From NCBI GenBank assembly GCA_035456405.1, contig DATIDG010000049.1, positions 1 to 64,000 of the forward strand: 64,000 nt of DNA, written 5' to 3'. Position 1 is the stretch's first letter; every line of letters begins with the position of its first letter. A model generated the notes under the pieces. That model had not been told where the DNA came from. It did no database searches and saw only the letters and a list, made by a program, of their open reading frames with translations. This stretch comes from JAGVSZ01 sp035456405. GTDB taxonomy: Bacteria; Pseudomonadota; Gammaproteobacteria; Burkholderiales; SG8-39. The translations under genes were made by a program, and so were the position numbers. Below, one piece after another: positions 1 through 8,131 of this stretch.

Positions 1-2
1 AC

Positions 3-424
3 ATGCGAACGCGAGTCGATCAATCTCCGCCCTGGCTGATTCGGATCGCAAGCGTCGCGACAGCTTTGTTCTGCGCCGCCGGCATTGCGACGTTCATGGC
101 GTGGGTGCCGACCGCAATGGACAACCCCGAAGACCATGCCATGCTTGCCGAGTCATCGCCGATGCCGGCCCCAGCTCAGCCGGCGCGAATGGAGATATGG
201 CCTCGGCGAGTGGGGTGAGCGACCGGGCCACCAGGACAACGTGCGTAGCCGGGTGCGGCGGGATTGAGTCGGTGCGGGAGTTCGATGCGCGCGGTGAACA
301 AGCTGCGGAATCGACCAGAAGCTACGAAGTCACCATTCGCCTTCAAGACGGGTCGAGGCGCGTATTCAACGAGGCAACCCCGCGCTCATGGCGATCGGGC
401 ACGCGGGTCATGATCATTGATTGA
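3..424 (+). pseudogene. Frameshifted small envelope protein gene
   Basis: Two overlapping frames together look like one protein. The first (from ATG at 3) gives a positively charged start, a membrane segment (ALFCAAGIATFMAW) and a Pro/Ala-rich linker, then stops at 218. A second frame continues to the stop at 424 with CVAGCGGIESVREF and a C-terminal part YEVTIRLQDGSRRVF...WRSGTRVMIID. That C-terminal pattern (YEVTVRxxDGS...WxxGDxVRV) is familiar from small glycine-zipper outer-membrane proteins of betaproteobacteria. Here the glycine-rich middle is missing and the frame changes between about 180 and 230. It is either a true pseudogene or a sequencing indel. The stop overlaps the upstream end of the superoxide dismutase frame. 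Confidence 0.45.
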
Positions 425-456
425 CGGTACTCAGCCGACTCTCAAAGGAGAACCGA

Positions 457-1203
457 ATGATTACGAACGTAATGCCGCGTCCGGGTGATGCGCTCGCTCG
501 GCGAGAGCCTGTTCCTGCGAAACATCTGCTGCCGCCGCTGCCGTATGAGGATGCGGCCCTCGAGCCGACTATCGACGCACGCACGATGATGGTGCATCAC
601 GACAAGCATCACGCGTCGTATGTGGAGAAGTTGAACGCGGCGCTGGAGAAATTTCCCGAGTTGCAGGGGCACACGGCGACCTGGCTGTTGCTCAACTTGA
701 TCAAGGTTCCGAAGGAAATCCGCACTGCCGTTCGCAACAATGCGGGCGGACACGTCAACCATAGCCTGTTCTGGCGGGCGATGGCTCCAACCGGAGGGGG
801 CGCGCCGGCCGGCCCGCTTGCCGATGCGATCGCGCGTGATTTTGGAAGTTGCGAAAAGATGAAAACCCGATTCGCTCAAGTGGGTGAACAGCGGTTTGGA
901 TCCGGATGGGTTTGGCTTGCGAGAACGCAGCTGGATGGCGGCAGGCTGCAGGTGTTCAGCACGTTCGGGCATGAGAACCCATTGCTGCAGGGTCGTTACC
1001 CGATTCTGGTCAACGATGTATGGGAACACGCCTATTACTTGAAGTATGAGAACCGACGAGCGGATTACTTGGAAAGCTGGTGGGCGGTGGCCAATTGGGA
1101 AGAGGCAGCCCGACGTTACGAAAGTTCCGATCGTTCTGGCCGGGCAAAGTGGGAGACGGAAGGCGGGCGGCTTCTCGTGGCGACCCCAGCTGTGCGTCTG
1201 TGA
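457..1203 (+). CDS. Superoxide dismutase, Fe/Mn family
   Basis: This enzyme converts superoxide to oxygen and hydrogen peroxide. The 248-residue product has the whole family signature: the N-terminal helix motif MMVHHDKHH (45-52), NHSLFW (101-106), FGSGWVWL (148-154) and DVWEHAYYLKY (187-197). These supply the metal ligands His in MMVHH, His102, Asp187 and His191. Gly98 in GGHVNH is Mn-like, but His172 (FGHENP) replaces the second-sphere Gln or Ala that usually predicts the metal, so specificity is left open. The ATG at 457 is chosen because AAGGAG lies 6 nt upstream; the frame is open from a TTG at 421. No signal peptide is seen, so it is probably cytoplasmic. The next gene starts 3 nt after the stop, suggesting co-transcription. 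Confidence 0.93.
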   Translation: MITNVMPRPGDALARREPVPAKHLLPPLPYEDAALEPTIDARTMMVHHDKHHASYVEKLNAALEKFPELQGHTATWLLLNLIKVPKEIRTAVRNNAGGHVNHSLFWRAMAPTGGGAPAGPLADAIARDFGSCEKMKTRFAQVGEQRFGSGWVWLARTQLDGGRLQVFSTFGHENPLLQGRYPILVNDVWEHAYYLKYENRRADYLESWWAVANWEEAARRYESSDRSGRAKWETEGGRLLVATPAVRL

Positions 1204-1206
1204 GCC

Positions 1207-2409
1207 GTGAACCCCGCTGCCGTTCCAGCCTCCATCGCCACCGCTGACTCGGCGCGTGCCGTGGAGCAACTCGGCTCCGCCGTCGACGCGTCGCCCGTCA
1301 CCCTTCCCGCAACGCGGATGCCGGTTGATGCGCGGGGCCTGGCGCTGGGAGTTCTAGCGGTGCTCGCGGCGGTTTTCGCCCTGTCCTGGGCGCAGGCCTT
1401 TTTAGTGCCGCTATTGCTTGGCATCGTCGTTGCCTACACGTTGAATCCGCTCGTCGCCTGGCTTGAAGCGATCAAGATCCCGCGCGTTGTCGGAACCGTC
1501 GTCGTGATGGCGAGCGTTATCGGTGCGCTCGTTGTCGGCGCGTATTCGTTGCGCGGCGAGATGCAGACCATTCTCGAACAGCTGCCCGCAGCGGCGACCA
1601 AATTCGCCACCGGAATTGCGCGCCTGCGCGGCGGCCAGGCCGGCAATATGCAGAAAATGCAAGACGCCGCGATCGCGGTGGAACGGGCGACGACTCAAGC
1701 GGTCGGCGGTTCCGCTGCGCCGCGCCAGTCTGCCACTACTGTCAACGTGGACCCGCCCGCGTTCAAACTCGGTAGCTTCTTGTGGGAGAGTTCGATGGGT
1801 GCCGTCGGAGCCATGGTTCAGGCCGCGATGGTTGTTTTCCTGGTCTTCTTTCTTCTGCTCGGTGGCGATACGTACAAACGGAAGCTGGTGCGGCTGACGG
1901 GACCATCGCTGTCGGAAAGAAAGATCACGGTTCACATTCTCGACGACATCAACGGTTCGATCCAGAAATACATGTTCATGCTGCTGACGACAAACGTGCT
2001 GGTTGCGTTACTCAGCTGGATCGCGTTTCGCTCGATCGGCCTCGAGAACGCGGGAGCTTGGGCCGTCGCGGGGGGACTGCTGCACATCGTCCCGTACCTG
2101 GGCCCCGGCGTCACGGCCGCCGCAACGGGAGTGGCCGCCTTCATGCAGTTCGACTCCTTTTCAGCGGCGCTGCTGGTTGCGGGTACATCGCTGGCAATCG
2201 CTACCCTCGTCGGAACGTTCATCACCACCTGGATGACCGGACGGATCGCCAGCATGAATTCAGCGGCCGTGTTCGTCTCGCTCCTGTTCTGGGGTTGGCT
2301 GTGGGGCATCTGGGGAATGCTGCTCGGCATCCCCATCATCGTCATCGTTAAAGTCGTGTCGCAGCACGTGGAGCCGCTGCACCCGGTGGCGGAATTGCTG
2401 GGGGATTGA
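1207..2409 (+). CDS. AI-2E family transporter (PerM-like)
   Basis: A 400-residue multi-pass membrane protein. The first long hydrophobic hairpin is near residues 45-120, followed by a soluble insert (about 120-200) and further helices to the C-terminus. The segments GLLHIVPYLGPGVTAA and WGWLWGIWGMLLGIPIIVIVKVV are characteristic of the PerM/YdiK/AI-2E exporter family. These are inner-membrane permeases whose substrates are mostly unproven; some members export the AI-2 signal or drive Na+/H+ exchange. The start used is GTG at 1207, 3 nt after the superoxide dismutase stop; an internal ATG at 1318 is an alternative. The pairing with superoxide dismutase is probably an operon, but the sequence gives no functional link. 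Confidence 0.87.
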   Translation: MNPAAVPASIATADSARAVEQLGSAVDASPVTLPATRMPVDARGLALGVLAVLAAVFALSWAQAFLVPLLLGIVVAYTLNPLVAWLEAIKIPRVVGTVVVMASVIGALVVGAYSLRGEMQTILEQLPAAATKFATGIARLRGGQAGNMQKMQDAAIAVERATTQAVGGSAAPRQSATTVNVDPPAFKLGSFLWESSMGAVGAMVQAAMVVFLVFFLLLGGDTYKRKLVRLTGPSLSERKITVHILDDINGSIQKYMFMLLTTNVLVALLSWIAFRSIGLENAGAWAVAGGLLHIVPYLGPGVTAAATGVAAFMQFDSFSAALLVAGTSLAIATLVGTFITTWMTGRIASMNSAAVFVSLLFWGWLWGIWGMLLGIPIIVIVKVVSQHVEPLHPVAELLGD

Positions 2410-2528
2410 TTCATCTGCACCTGCCGAACCCCGGCCCGCGCGACGGCGACCCCACGGTACGAAGTGCGTCATGCCGCCCGGGCGCAACGGGTTGCACCAA
2501 GAAACACCATGCAGCGCGAAAAGCGAAC

Positions 2529-2548
2529 GGCGCGATCTCGCGATCGCG
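2529..2548 (-). terminator. Decayed copy of a hairpin terminator
   Basis: An imperfect hairpin (CGCGATC, loop TCTCG region, GATCGCG) matches the intact terminator at 8132-8157 and stands in the same place relative to the remnant OmpA-type tail. The A-run that would be a U-tract on the minus strand is shorter here, so it is read as a fossil of that terminator. Confidence 0.4.
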
Positions 2549-2559
2549 ATGAAGTGGGG

Positions 2560-2690
2560 CTAGTTGCTGACCGACACTGCGACTCGACCGTCACGCTCAG
2601 GCTGCGGGTCCCCGAAAACGCACGTCTGAATCTTGGAAGTCGGCACTCCGGCCACGATCAGCGCGTATCACGTACCACCCGGTTCGCCAT
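2560..2690 (-). pseudogene. Remnant of an OmpA-type C-terminal tail
   Basis: Read on the minus strand, this stretch encodes ALIVAGVPTSKIQTCVFGDP followed by QPERDGRVAVSVSN and a TAG stop. It is a clear diverged copy of the last 34 residues of the collagen-like lipoprotein at 8192-9121 (ALIKAGVPASKIQTGAFGDP...). Upstream of it VVRD is still readable, but a 2-nt insertion breaks the frame. Nucleotide similarity continues into the downstream flank (2470-2560 against about 8070-8192), including the terminator hairpin. It is therefore the 3' end of a dead duplicate. Confidence 0.75.
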
Positions 2691-2882
2691 TGACCCGCGC
2701 ACAGGCGCGCTGACAGCCGCCAGGGCGAGGGCGAGTTCGCTCCGCATACGCTTGCACGAGATACGGAAATGAGTGAGCGAGGGCTACGTCTGCGCGCCCC
2801 ACAGCCGGTCGGCGGGGACGTCGGTGGTGCCGAACAAGTCACGTTCACTTCTGGCGGTCGGCATGGCGCTCCCGTGCAACGA

Positions 2883-3077
2883 TTACTTTTTATCGCCCTT
2901 TGCCGCGTCCTGGATGGCGTCACCGGCTTTCTCGATCTGCTGCCCGATCTTCTCTACCGCTTTGTCGACTTCCTTGCCGGCCTGTTCCGCCGGACCTTCC
3001 TGCCTCTGGCAGCCGGATAGCACCAGAAGTAGCGCGCTTGTGATCAACACTGCGCCGAGGGCCTTACCGAGTTTCAT
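2883..3077 (-). CDS. Small lipoprotein with amphipathic helix
   Basis: The 64-residue product has a lipoprotein signal peptide (MKLGKALGAVLITSALLLVL) with lipobox LSGC, giving Cys22 as the lipidated residue. The mature part is about 42 residues of charged helix (EVDKAVEKIGQQIEKAGDAI) ending in KGDKK, reminiscent of entericidin-like envelope lipoproteins but longer. The start is supported by AGGAGG 8 nt upstream on the minus strand. It lies between two fragments of the decayed collagen/OmpA duplicate (2560-2690 and about 3580-3655). No specific function can be given. Confidence 0.7.
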   Translation of the reverse strand: MKLGKALGAVLITSALLLVLSGCQRQEGPAEQAGKEVDKAVEKIGQQIEKAGDAIQDAAKGDKK

Positions 3078-3225
3078 CCTTCATACCTCCTGTTGGTCCG
3101 GCCGCCCGCGTGGTGGGTTCGAGAGTGATGCAGCGACAATGCATGTAGGCCATTCTCTTCGCCAAGACCGCGCCGCCTGCAGCCGTTGCGCTTCGCCGGG
3201 GGTGTTGCAGGCCTCTCGGCCGAGA

Positions 3226-3429
3226 TCATTTGCCTTTTCGCTGGACGACCCATAGCACGAGGCCGACAGCCACGATGACGAGGACGATCGGCACCCATAC
3301 CCCGCCGAATCCACCCATCCAGCCGACGCCCCACGAGCCGCCATCCATCATGCGTCCGCTCTGCGCCAAAGAGACGCCGGTGGCGAACAGCGCCAGCGTA
3401 CCGACAACCATTGTAAGCAAGGTCTTCAT
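3226..3429 (-). CDS. Small exported membrane protein, Gly/Trp rich
   Basis: The 67-residue product begins with a secretion signal (MKTLLTMVVGTLALFATGVSLAQ, likely cleaved after SLA). A Gly/Trp-rich linker (SWGVGWMGGFGGVW) and one C-terminal transmembrane helix (PIVLVIVAVGLVLWVV) follow, capped by QRKGK. The ATG at 3429 has TAGGAAAG just upstream; a longer open frame to 3576 lacks such support. The motif CTGTACGGCAGCGAACACAG lies about 75 nt upstream of the start, at a distance similar to other sites of the proposed regulon. Function is unknown. Confidence 0.65.
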   Translation of the reverse strand: MKTLLTMVVGTLALFATGVSLAQSGRMMDGGSWGVGWMGGFGGVWVPIVLVIVAVGLVLWVVQRKGK

Positions 3430-3502
3430 GAACTTTCCTAATAGGGAAAACTTCGGAATCCGGACCGTTGAAAGCGAATCTACGCTGACATGCTGCCGAG
3501 GT

Positions 3503-3522
3503 CTGTACGGCAGCGAACACAG
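3503..3522 (-). promoter_or_regulatory. Candidate stress-regulon operator, site 1
   Basis: CTGTACGGCAGCGAACACAG has CTGT and ACAG at its ends and shares CTGTACGnnAGCGnAC with the sites at 9854 and 11176. It is about 74 nt upstream of the small membrane protein gene at 3226-3429, a plausible promoter position. Confidence 0.45.
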
Positions 3523-3579
3523 CCGCCGGTACCGCTGCCGATCGGCGGAATTCACATTGTCGTCGCCGACCCGCACCCG

Positions 3580-3655
3580 GGACGCTCGAGCCTTGAGCGC
3601 CCGATTGCCCCGCAGCGCCTCGCGCGCCTCGGGGCCGGTAGTGCCCGGGCGTGCG
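3580..3655 (-). pseudogene. Remnant of collagen-like Gly-X-Y repeat
   Basis: On the minus strand this reads GARGAAGQSGAQGSSVPG, matching unit 3 of the collagen-like lipoprotein (GTQGAAGATGAQGSSLPG). Twenty bases (3584-3603) are identical to 8738-8757. No start, signal peptide or continuing repeat can be read. Its order relative to the OmpA-tail remnant at 2560-2690 is the same as in the intact gene, so both may derive from one dead copy now separated by about 0.9 kb carrying two small genes. Confidence 0.6.
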
Positions 3656-3663
3656 CCGCAAGG

Positions 3664-4194
3664 CTAAGCCTTGCTCTTTCTCTTCGCGGTCGGTCTAGCG
3701 AGCTTCTTCGCTGCCCTCTTGGTGGTCCGGGTTACCGCTGCGTCGGCCTTCCGGGCCGCCGTCTTGACCTTGGCGAAGCCTTTCTTCATCGCGGATTTGA
3801 GGGCGGCGGTCTTGCGTCTCGCGACCTTCTTTGCCGCGCCGGTCCTGCGCTTCGCCGCGCGTTTCTTCGGGCTCATGGCGCGCTCGACCTTTCCGGCAGC
3901 CCTTTTCGCGCCTGCTGCCGCCACCTTCAGCTGGCTCCGCATCGTGCGCTTCGCCTTGCCCATGGCCCTCTTCGCACCCGTTTCGGCGGCTTTGGCGTTG
4001 CGCTTCACGCTTGCCGTGGCGGCGCGCGCTTTCTTCCTTACCAAGGTTCGCGCCTTCCCCGCTTGGCGCTTAGCGCCCGAGGCCGCGACTTTGGCCCTCT
4101 TCACAAGCGAGGTGCCCGCTTTCTGCGCCTTGTCCTTGGCCGCTTCCACCGCGTCGCCGACCTTGGTCAGAAAACGCTTTCCCTTACGCATCAT
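3664..4194 (-). CDS. Histone H1-like Lys/Ala-rich protein
   Basis: The 176-residue product is almost entirely Lys, Ala, Arg, Thr and Val, with repeated KRAAKK, AAKK and GAKRAxGK patterns. It lacks hydrophobic segments and has a very high positive charge throughout. Such proteins resemble the C-terminal tail of eukaryotic H1 and bacterial HctB/AlgP-type nucleoid proteins, and are expected to coat or condense DNA. The N-terminus MMRKGKRFLTKVGDAVEAAK is the least repetitive part. The biased composition is real coding in this frame; the long antisense frames across it are by-products. A short CGCAAC/GTTGCG inverted repeat (4206-4221) lies just upstream. It is a membrane-free neighbour in an otherwise envelope-directed cluster. 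Confidence 0.7.
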   Translation of the reverse strand: MMRKGKRFLTKVGDAVEAAKDKAQKAGTSLVKRAKVAASGAKRQAGKARTLVRKKARAATASVKRNAKAAETGAKRAMGKAKRTMRSQLKVAAAGAKRAAGKVERAMSPKKRAAKRRTGAAKKVARRKTAALKSAMKKGFAKVKTAARKADAAVTRTTKRAAKKLARPTAKRKSKA

Positions 4195-4291
4195 TGACTC
4201 CCCTCCGCAACCTTAGTTGCGTTGTTGAAACGGCACCTCGGGCTTGGCTCATCGTTGAGTGCCCGCCAGCAGTCAGAATCAGGGCAACGCG

Positions 4292-4450
4292 CTAGATCTT
4301 GCCCAACAACAACAGAACAAGAAGGATTATCACCACCAGCCCAAGGCCACCACTGGGCCAGTAGCCCCATCCCCGACTGTAGGGCCAGCTTGGAATCGCC
4401 CCAATCAGCAGTAAGACCAGAATGATCAGCAGAATGGTTCCTAATGTCAT
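4292..4450 (-). CDS. DUF3309 family hydrophobic miniprotein
   Basis: The 52-residue protein begins MTLGTILLIILVLLLIGAIP, continues SWPYSRGWGYWPSGGLGLVV and ends with a second hydrophobic helix and LLGKI. Two transmembrane helices joined by a WPYSRGWGYxPSGG loop are the hallmark of DUF3309, a widespread proteobacterial miniprotein of unknown role. The ATG at 4450 has GGGAGAG upstream on the minus strand. The gene is short but the match covers its whole length, so it is confidently real. Confidence 0.85.
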   Translation of the reverse strand: MTLGTILLIILVLLLIGAIPSWPYSRGWGYWPSGGLGLVVIILLVLLLLGKI

Positions 4451-5057
4451 TTCATCTCTCCCAAAAGTGAGTGGTGGCAGCGCAGGGTCCGAGAAAACGC
4501 TCGCAGCGAGCCAATGCGCCTCTCCTACGACAGCCGCTTCGTGCGCGCGCGGAAACAGCGCGGGTGACGCCTCTCCTCCTTCGCACCATCATCGCCCTCG
4601 CTATCGCTGCTCGGGAGCGGCATCGGCGTCATCAACATCATGCTCATGTCAATGAGAGTGTCCGAGCGATAAATTTAACCTAACACCTGTCCCGCACTGA
4701 AGCGTTGACGAAGATCAGAGCATGGGATCGTCAACCACACGACCTCGCGCTCAGGGATTGGGCCGGGCTCGCCTCTATTTCGAGGTCGAGACAAGCCACG
4801 TTGGCGAGGCAAGATCGTCCACGCCACCAGCGCGCGCGCCGCGAGTTGACCGCGGCAATGCGGCGATCGCAGGATCTGCAAGCCGCGACATAGGGTCCTG
4901 CCGGCTTCGAAGGCAGCATGGCGCACCGGATCTTCGGCTGGCGGTAGTGCGACGAGGCACTCACCGTTGGCGCTCACCTAGGGCCGACGCTGGCACGTCA
5001 CTCATCGCTCGCATCGCATCCACACGCGAGGCCCGCGCGGGCCGGCATAATCCGGCC
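4451..5057. other. Long intergenic stretch, no gene recognised
   Basis: Roughly 600 bases separate the DUF3309 gene from the hydrolase. Several open frames cross it on both strands, but none has a recognisable domain, a hydrophobic signal or a good ribosome binding site. No hairpin with a T-run and no copy of the recurring palindrome was seen. Confidence 0.5.
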
Positions 5058-6197
5058 ATGACGACACGACTCGTGTTCCTGGTGCCGGGCTTCTTCGGCT
5101 TCACGTCTGTCGGGGCAGTGAGCTATTTCGAGGACGTGGAGCAGGCGCTCGGCCACGCGCTCCGGCGGAGCGGCGTCGAGGCCCGGATCGTGCGGTGCAG
5201 AGCGCAACCGACGGCCTCGATCCCGCGGCGCGCCGACGCGCTCCGCCGCCAGGTGCTCGGCAGCGGCGGCCTTAGAGCCCGGGAGCTGCATTTCGTCGGC
5301 CACTCGACGGGCGGCCTCGACGTGCGCATGCTACTGACGCCGGGGGTGAAGATCGCAAGCGGTGACTCGGAAGAGCGCATTGCCCGCCTGACGAGGACGG
5401 CCATAACCGTGTCCACGCCGCACCACGGCACGCCGCTCGCCAATCACTTCGTCACCATCCACGGCCAGACACTGCTGCTGGTGCTCAGCGCCCTTGCGAC
5501 GTCAGGGCAGGGACGCGGCGCGGTCCTCGCCGCGGCAAAGGCAATTGCGCTGGTCGCACGGATCGACGACTGGCTCGGACGCACGGAAACCCCGCTTGAT
5601 CGCATCGCCGAGGGCCTGTTGCGGAAGATCCGGTTCGACCGCCGCGACCCCGTATGGAAATACCTCGGCGAGATCGAGCGGGACCAGGGTGCAGTGCTGC
5701 AGCTCACGCCCGAGGGCATCGAGCTGTTCGATGCGGCCGTTTCCGATCGGGCCGGAATCGAGTACGGCTGCGTCGTGGCGGGCGTGCCGGAGCCGCGCGA
5801 GGCGTTCAAGATGAAGGAGCTCCTGGATCCGGAGCACATTGCGCTGCGCGCGTTGTTCAGGCTGCTGCACGCGCTGACCGCGCGGCCGCACCCGCATTAT
5901 CCGTACCCGAAACCGACCAAGGCGACGCAGCGGTTGCTCGATCGCGGGCTCGGCTTCAAGGCAACCCCGCGCACCAGCGACGGCATCGTGCCGACGCTGA
6001 GCCAGCTGCATGGTCGGGTGCTGCACGTCGCGCGCGCCGATCACCTCGATGTGGTCGGCCACTACACGCTGGCGGGTGGGGGTACCGGGAACTGGTTGCC
6101 CTCGGGCGCCAGCTTCTCGCCCGAAGCATTCGACGCCACCTGGGCGGCGGTCGCGGCGGCGATCGCGCGGGGCCGCCAGCCGGCACGCGCCGAGTGA
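5058..6197 (+). CDS. Alpha/beta hydrolase, lipase-like
   Basis: The 379-residue product opens with a typical alpha/beta-hydrolase strand (TTRLVFLVPGFFGF) and has the nucleophile elbow GHSTGG at 81-86, making Ser83 the likely catalytic residue. VSTPHHGTPLANHF follows, the segment usually found after the nucleophile in lipases and PGAP1-like esterases. A late His (about 336 in HLDVVGHYTLAGG) is a plausible third triad member. No signal peptide is seen, so it is probably cytoplasmic; the substrate is likely an ester but unknown. The reading frame is open much further upstream, but this ATG is where family homology begins. No neighbour on the same strand is close enough to suggest an operon. Confidence 0.7.
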   Translation: MTTRLVFLVPGFFGFTSVGAVSYFEDVEQALGHALRRSGVEARIVRCRAQPTASIPRRADALRRQVLGSGGLRARELHFVGHSTGGLDVRMLLTPGVKIASGDSEERIARLTRTAITVSTPHHGTPLANHFVTIHGQTLLLVLSALATSGQGRGAVLAAAKAIALVARIDDWLGRTETPLDRIAEGLLRKIRFDRRDPVWKYLGEIERDQGAVLQLTPEGIELFDAAVSDRAGIEYGCVVAGVPEPREAFKMKELLDPEHIALRALFRLLHALTARPHPHYPYPKPTKATQRLLDRGLGFKATPRTSDGIVPTLSQLHGRVLHVARADHLDVVGHYTLAGGGTGNWLPSGASFSPEAFDATWAAVAAAIARGRQPARAE

Positions 6198-6516
6198 CAG
6201 CCCCCAACGCCAGAGCGGGCCCTGGCCGGCGCAGGATCCGATGCTGTCCTCGTGCGCGAGGAACGTGTCCATCGTTCCAGTGAACGGGCTCGCCGAACAA
6301 GAGGGACATGTGCGCTAACGTACCGACCGCAGCGAGTCATTCGGCTACTTTGACGCTGTGCGTTTGCCTTCGCTGCGGGCTGGTTCGTCGATCGTTCGCA
6401 AGACAGCGACTGGCCGATGATGAAGGATATATCAGCGTTGCCCTCCAGCGACCACTGACATGGGATGACTCCGACCCCGGTCATTGAAATCAAAGAAAGA
6501 AATTCAAGGAAAGAGA
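6198..6516. other. Intergenic region upstream of the YXWGXW-type gene
   Basis: About 320 bases without a gene. The only recognised element is a minus-oriented copy of the recurring motif near 6308-6324. Confidence 0.5.
6308..6324 (-). promoter_or_regulatory. Candidate stress-regulon operator, site 2
   Basis: Read on the minus strand this is GGTACGTTAGCGCACAT, differing from the site at 11176 (TGTACGCTAGCGCACAT) at two positions. It lies about 190 nt upstream of the secreted protein gene at 6517. Confidence 0.4.
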
Positions 6517-7497
6517 ATGCGTAAAGGACTAGTTGTGCTGTGCATGCTTCTCGCCTCGGTTACTTCGGCCACTGCTCAGCTGAGCGTTGGCATCGCGGTT
6601 CCGGGCATCAGCATCGGGATCAACCTGCCCGTGTATCCGGCGCTCGTTCCGGTGCCTGGCTACCCCGTCTACTACGCGCCGCAGGTGAACTCGAACTTCT
6701 TCTTCTACGACGGTATGTACTGGGTCTACCAGCGGAACAACTGGTACGCGAGCTCCTGGTACAACGGGCCGTGGTGGCTGGTGGGCCCGGAGGCGGTGCC
6801 GCTGTTCGTCCTGCGCGTGCCGGTGCGTTACTACCGGCAACCTCCGCCGTACTTTCGCGGGTGGCGTCCCGATGCGCCGCCACGTTGGGGTGAGCACTGG
6901 GGTAATGAGTGGGAGCAGCGTAGACCCGGATGGAACCAATGGAACCGAAGTGCTGTACCCCGGCCGGCCCCGTTGCCTGTATACCAGCGGCAATACTCGG
7001 AGAAGCGCTATCCAGGCGCAGAGCAGCAGAGGGCGCTACAAAGCCAGCATTACCGTTACGAGCCGCAGGACACCATAGTGCAGCAGCACTATCAGGCGCA
7101 ACGAGTGCAAGCTGCGCCCGCGTCATCTGCGCCGGGCAGGCAGGGAGCGCCTCAGGAAAGCGGGTCCAAGCAGCAGGAGGACCAACGCGGTGCCGGCCGG
7201 TCATCTACACCTCAGCAGGGCACGCTAGCAGCCCCACAGGGACAAGCGCAGCAAAAGGGGGGCGGAGACAAGCAAAGGCCTGCCGCCGCTCCGACGCCTC
7301 AGCAGCAGGGTGCCCCGGCCGCCCAGCGCCAGAAAGAGCAGCCACAGCAAGGGGCGGAGGAGCGCACGCAGCAGGCACCAAACGCGCAAGCGCAGGACAA
7401 GGGATCGCACGGCAAGGGGGCCGCGCAGGAACCCAAGCAGGGCCAGGAGACCGGCCGGCAGAAGGGCGAGGAGCGGGGCGGGGGGCACAACAAGTGA
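6517..7497 (+). CDS. Secreted YXWGXW-type protein with Gln-rich tail
   Basis: The 326-residue product has a signal peptide (MRKGLVVLCMLLASVTSATA, cleavage likely before QLSVG). A compact Tyr/Trp-rich N-domain of about 130 residues follows (YYAPQVNSNFFFYDGMYWVY, WYASSWYNGPWWLVGPEAVP, PPPYFRGWRPDAPPRWGEHW), resembling YXWGXW-repeat/DUF3300-like periplasmic proteins. The C-terminal half (from about residue 180) is low complexity, rich in Gln, Gly, Ala and Lys, and probably disordered. The ATG at 6517 is preferred over a TTG 33 nt upstream because AAGGAAAG lies in front of it and it begins directly with the signal peptide. It is expected in the periplasm or on the surface; function is unknown. 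Confidence 0.7.
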   Translation: MRKGLVVLCMLLASVTSATAQLSVGIAVPGISIGINLPVYPALVPVPGYPVYYAPQVNSNFFFYDGMYWVYQRNNWYASSWYNGPWWLVGPEAVPLFVLRVPVRYYRQPPPYFRGWRPDAPPRWGEHWGNEWEQRRPGWNQWNRSAVPRPAPLPVYQRQYSEKRYPGAEQQRALQSQHYRYEPQDTIVQQHYQAQRVQAAPASSAPGRQGAPQESGSKQQEDQRGAGRSSTPQQGTLAAPQGQAQQKGGGDKQRPAAAPTPQQQGAPAAQRQKEQPQQGAEERTQQAPNAQAQDKGSHGKGAAQEPKQGQETGRQKGEERGGGHNK

Positions 7498-8131
7498 GGC
7501 AGGTTCGGCCAATTCGGTCGGCTCTCGAGCGCCCGATTCATCGGGTCTACGGGAATCTGCCTGTCTGGTGTCCGCGGCCTTCCGCGGAGCCAGCGTTCCT
7601 GATAAGCATCAATCACGAAACTGGAAAGCACGCCATGCCCAAGACTTCGCTGCCTACCGACATCCAGACCTTGCGCTAGCGCATCCCGGCAGCACTTCGA
7701 CGATGGCTCCGCCTGGGGCAAGCCCCGCAGGGAAACGAGCGTTGCCTGAACGACATTTCTGTCACGCAGATTTGCGCCGGCCCACGACTGACGGCGTGTT
7801 TCACTGGGGATTCGCGCGCCGGAATTGCAAAGGCGGAGCGATGTGTAAACTTCGGCAAGGCCGAACGAACATCACGGCGGGGCTGCAGCACAAGACCTGC
7901 TCGCTACCGCTGCGCGCGTAGATCAGCGGTGAAAGAATTCCGGGGGGCGCGACTCGCACACCGGTACATGAGGGCGCACGCTGCTCCGGAACGGACCGAC
8001 GCCGAGCGTCACCAAACCAGCGGCGTGCACAAGACCGGGAAGCTTCCCGTACGGTGGACTTACCTACACGCTGCATCGTGCCGCCCGACGCAACGGATTG
8101 CAGCAAGACACCGCGTATCCCGAAAAAGCGA
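7498..8131. other. Gene-poor stretch with remnants
   Basis: About 630 bases with no intact gene. It contains the short ferritin-like start described separately, a perfect 12-base palindrome TGCGCTAGCGCA (7672-7683) related to the recurring motif, and the downstream flank of the collagen-like gene, which is similar to 2470-2560. Confidence 0.5.
7635..7780 (+). pseudogene. Possible 5' remnant of a ferritin-like gene
   Basis: An ATG at 7635 encodes MPKTSLPTDIQTLR and then a TAG stop. From memory, PTDIQTLRxRARQHxxxGAVT is the usual start of a ferritin-like (bacterioferritin-related) protein common in Burkholderiales. After the stop, one frame shift on, RQHFDDGSA and later RRET can still be read, with an LND-like stretch after that. 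The similarity fades by about 7780. It is proposed as a dead 5' fragment; the evidence is short and family recall was not checked. Confidence 0.35.
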
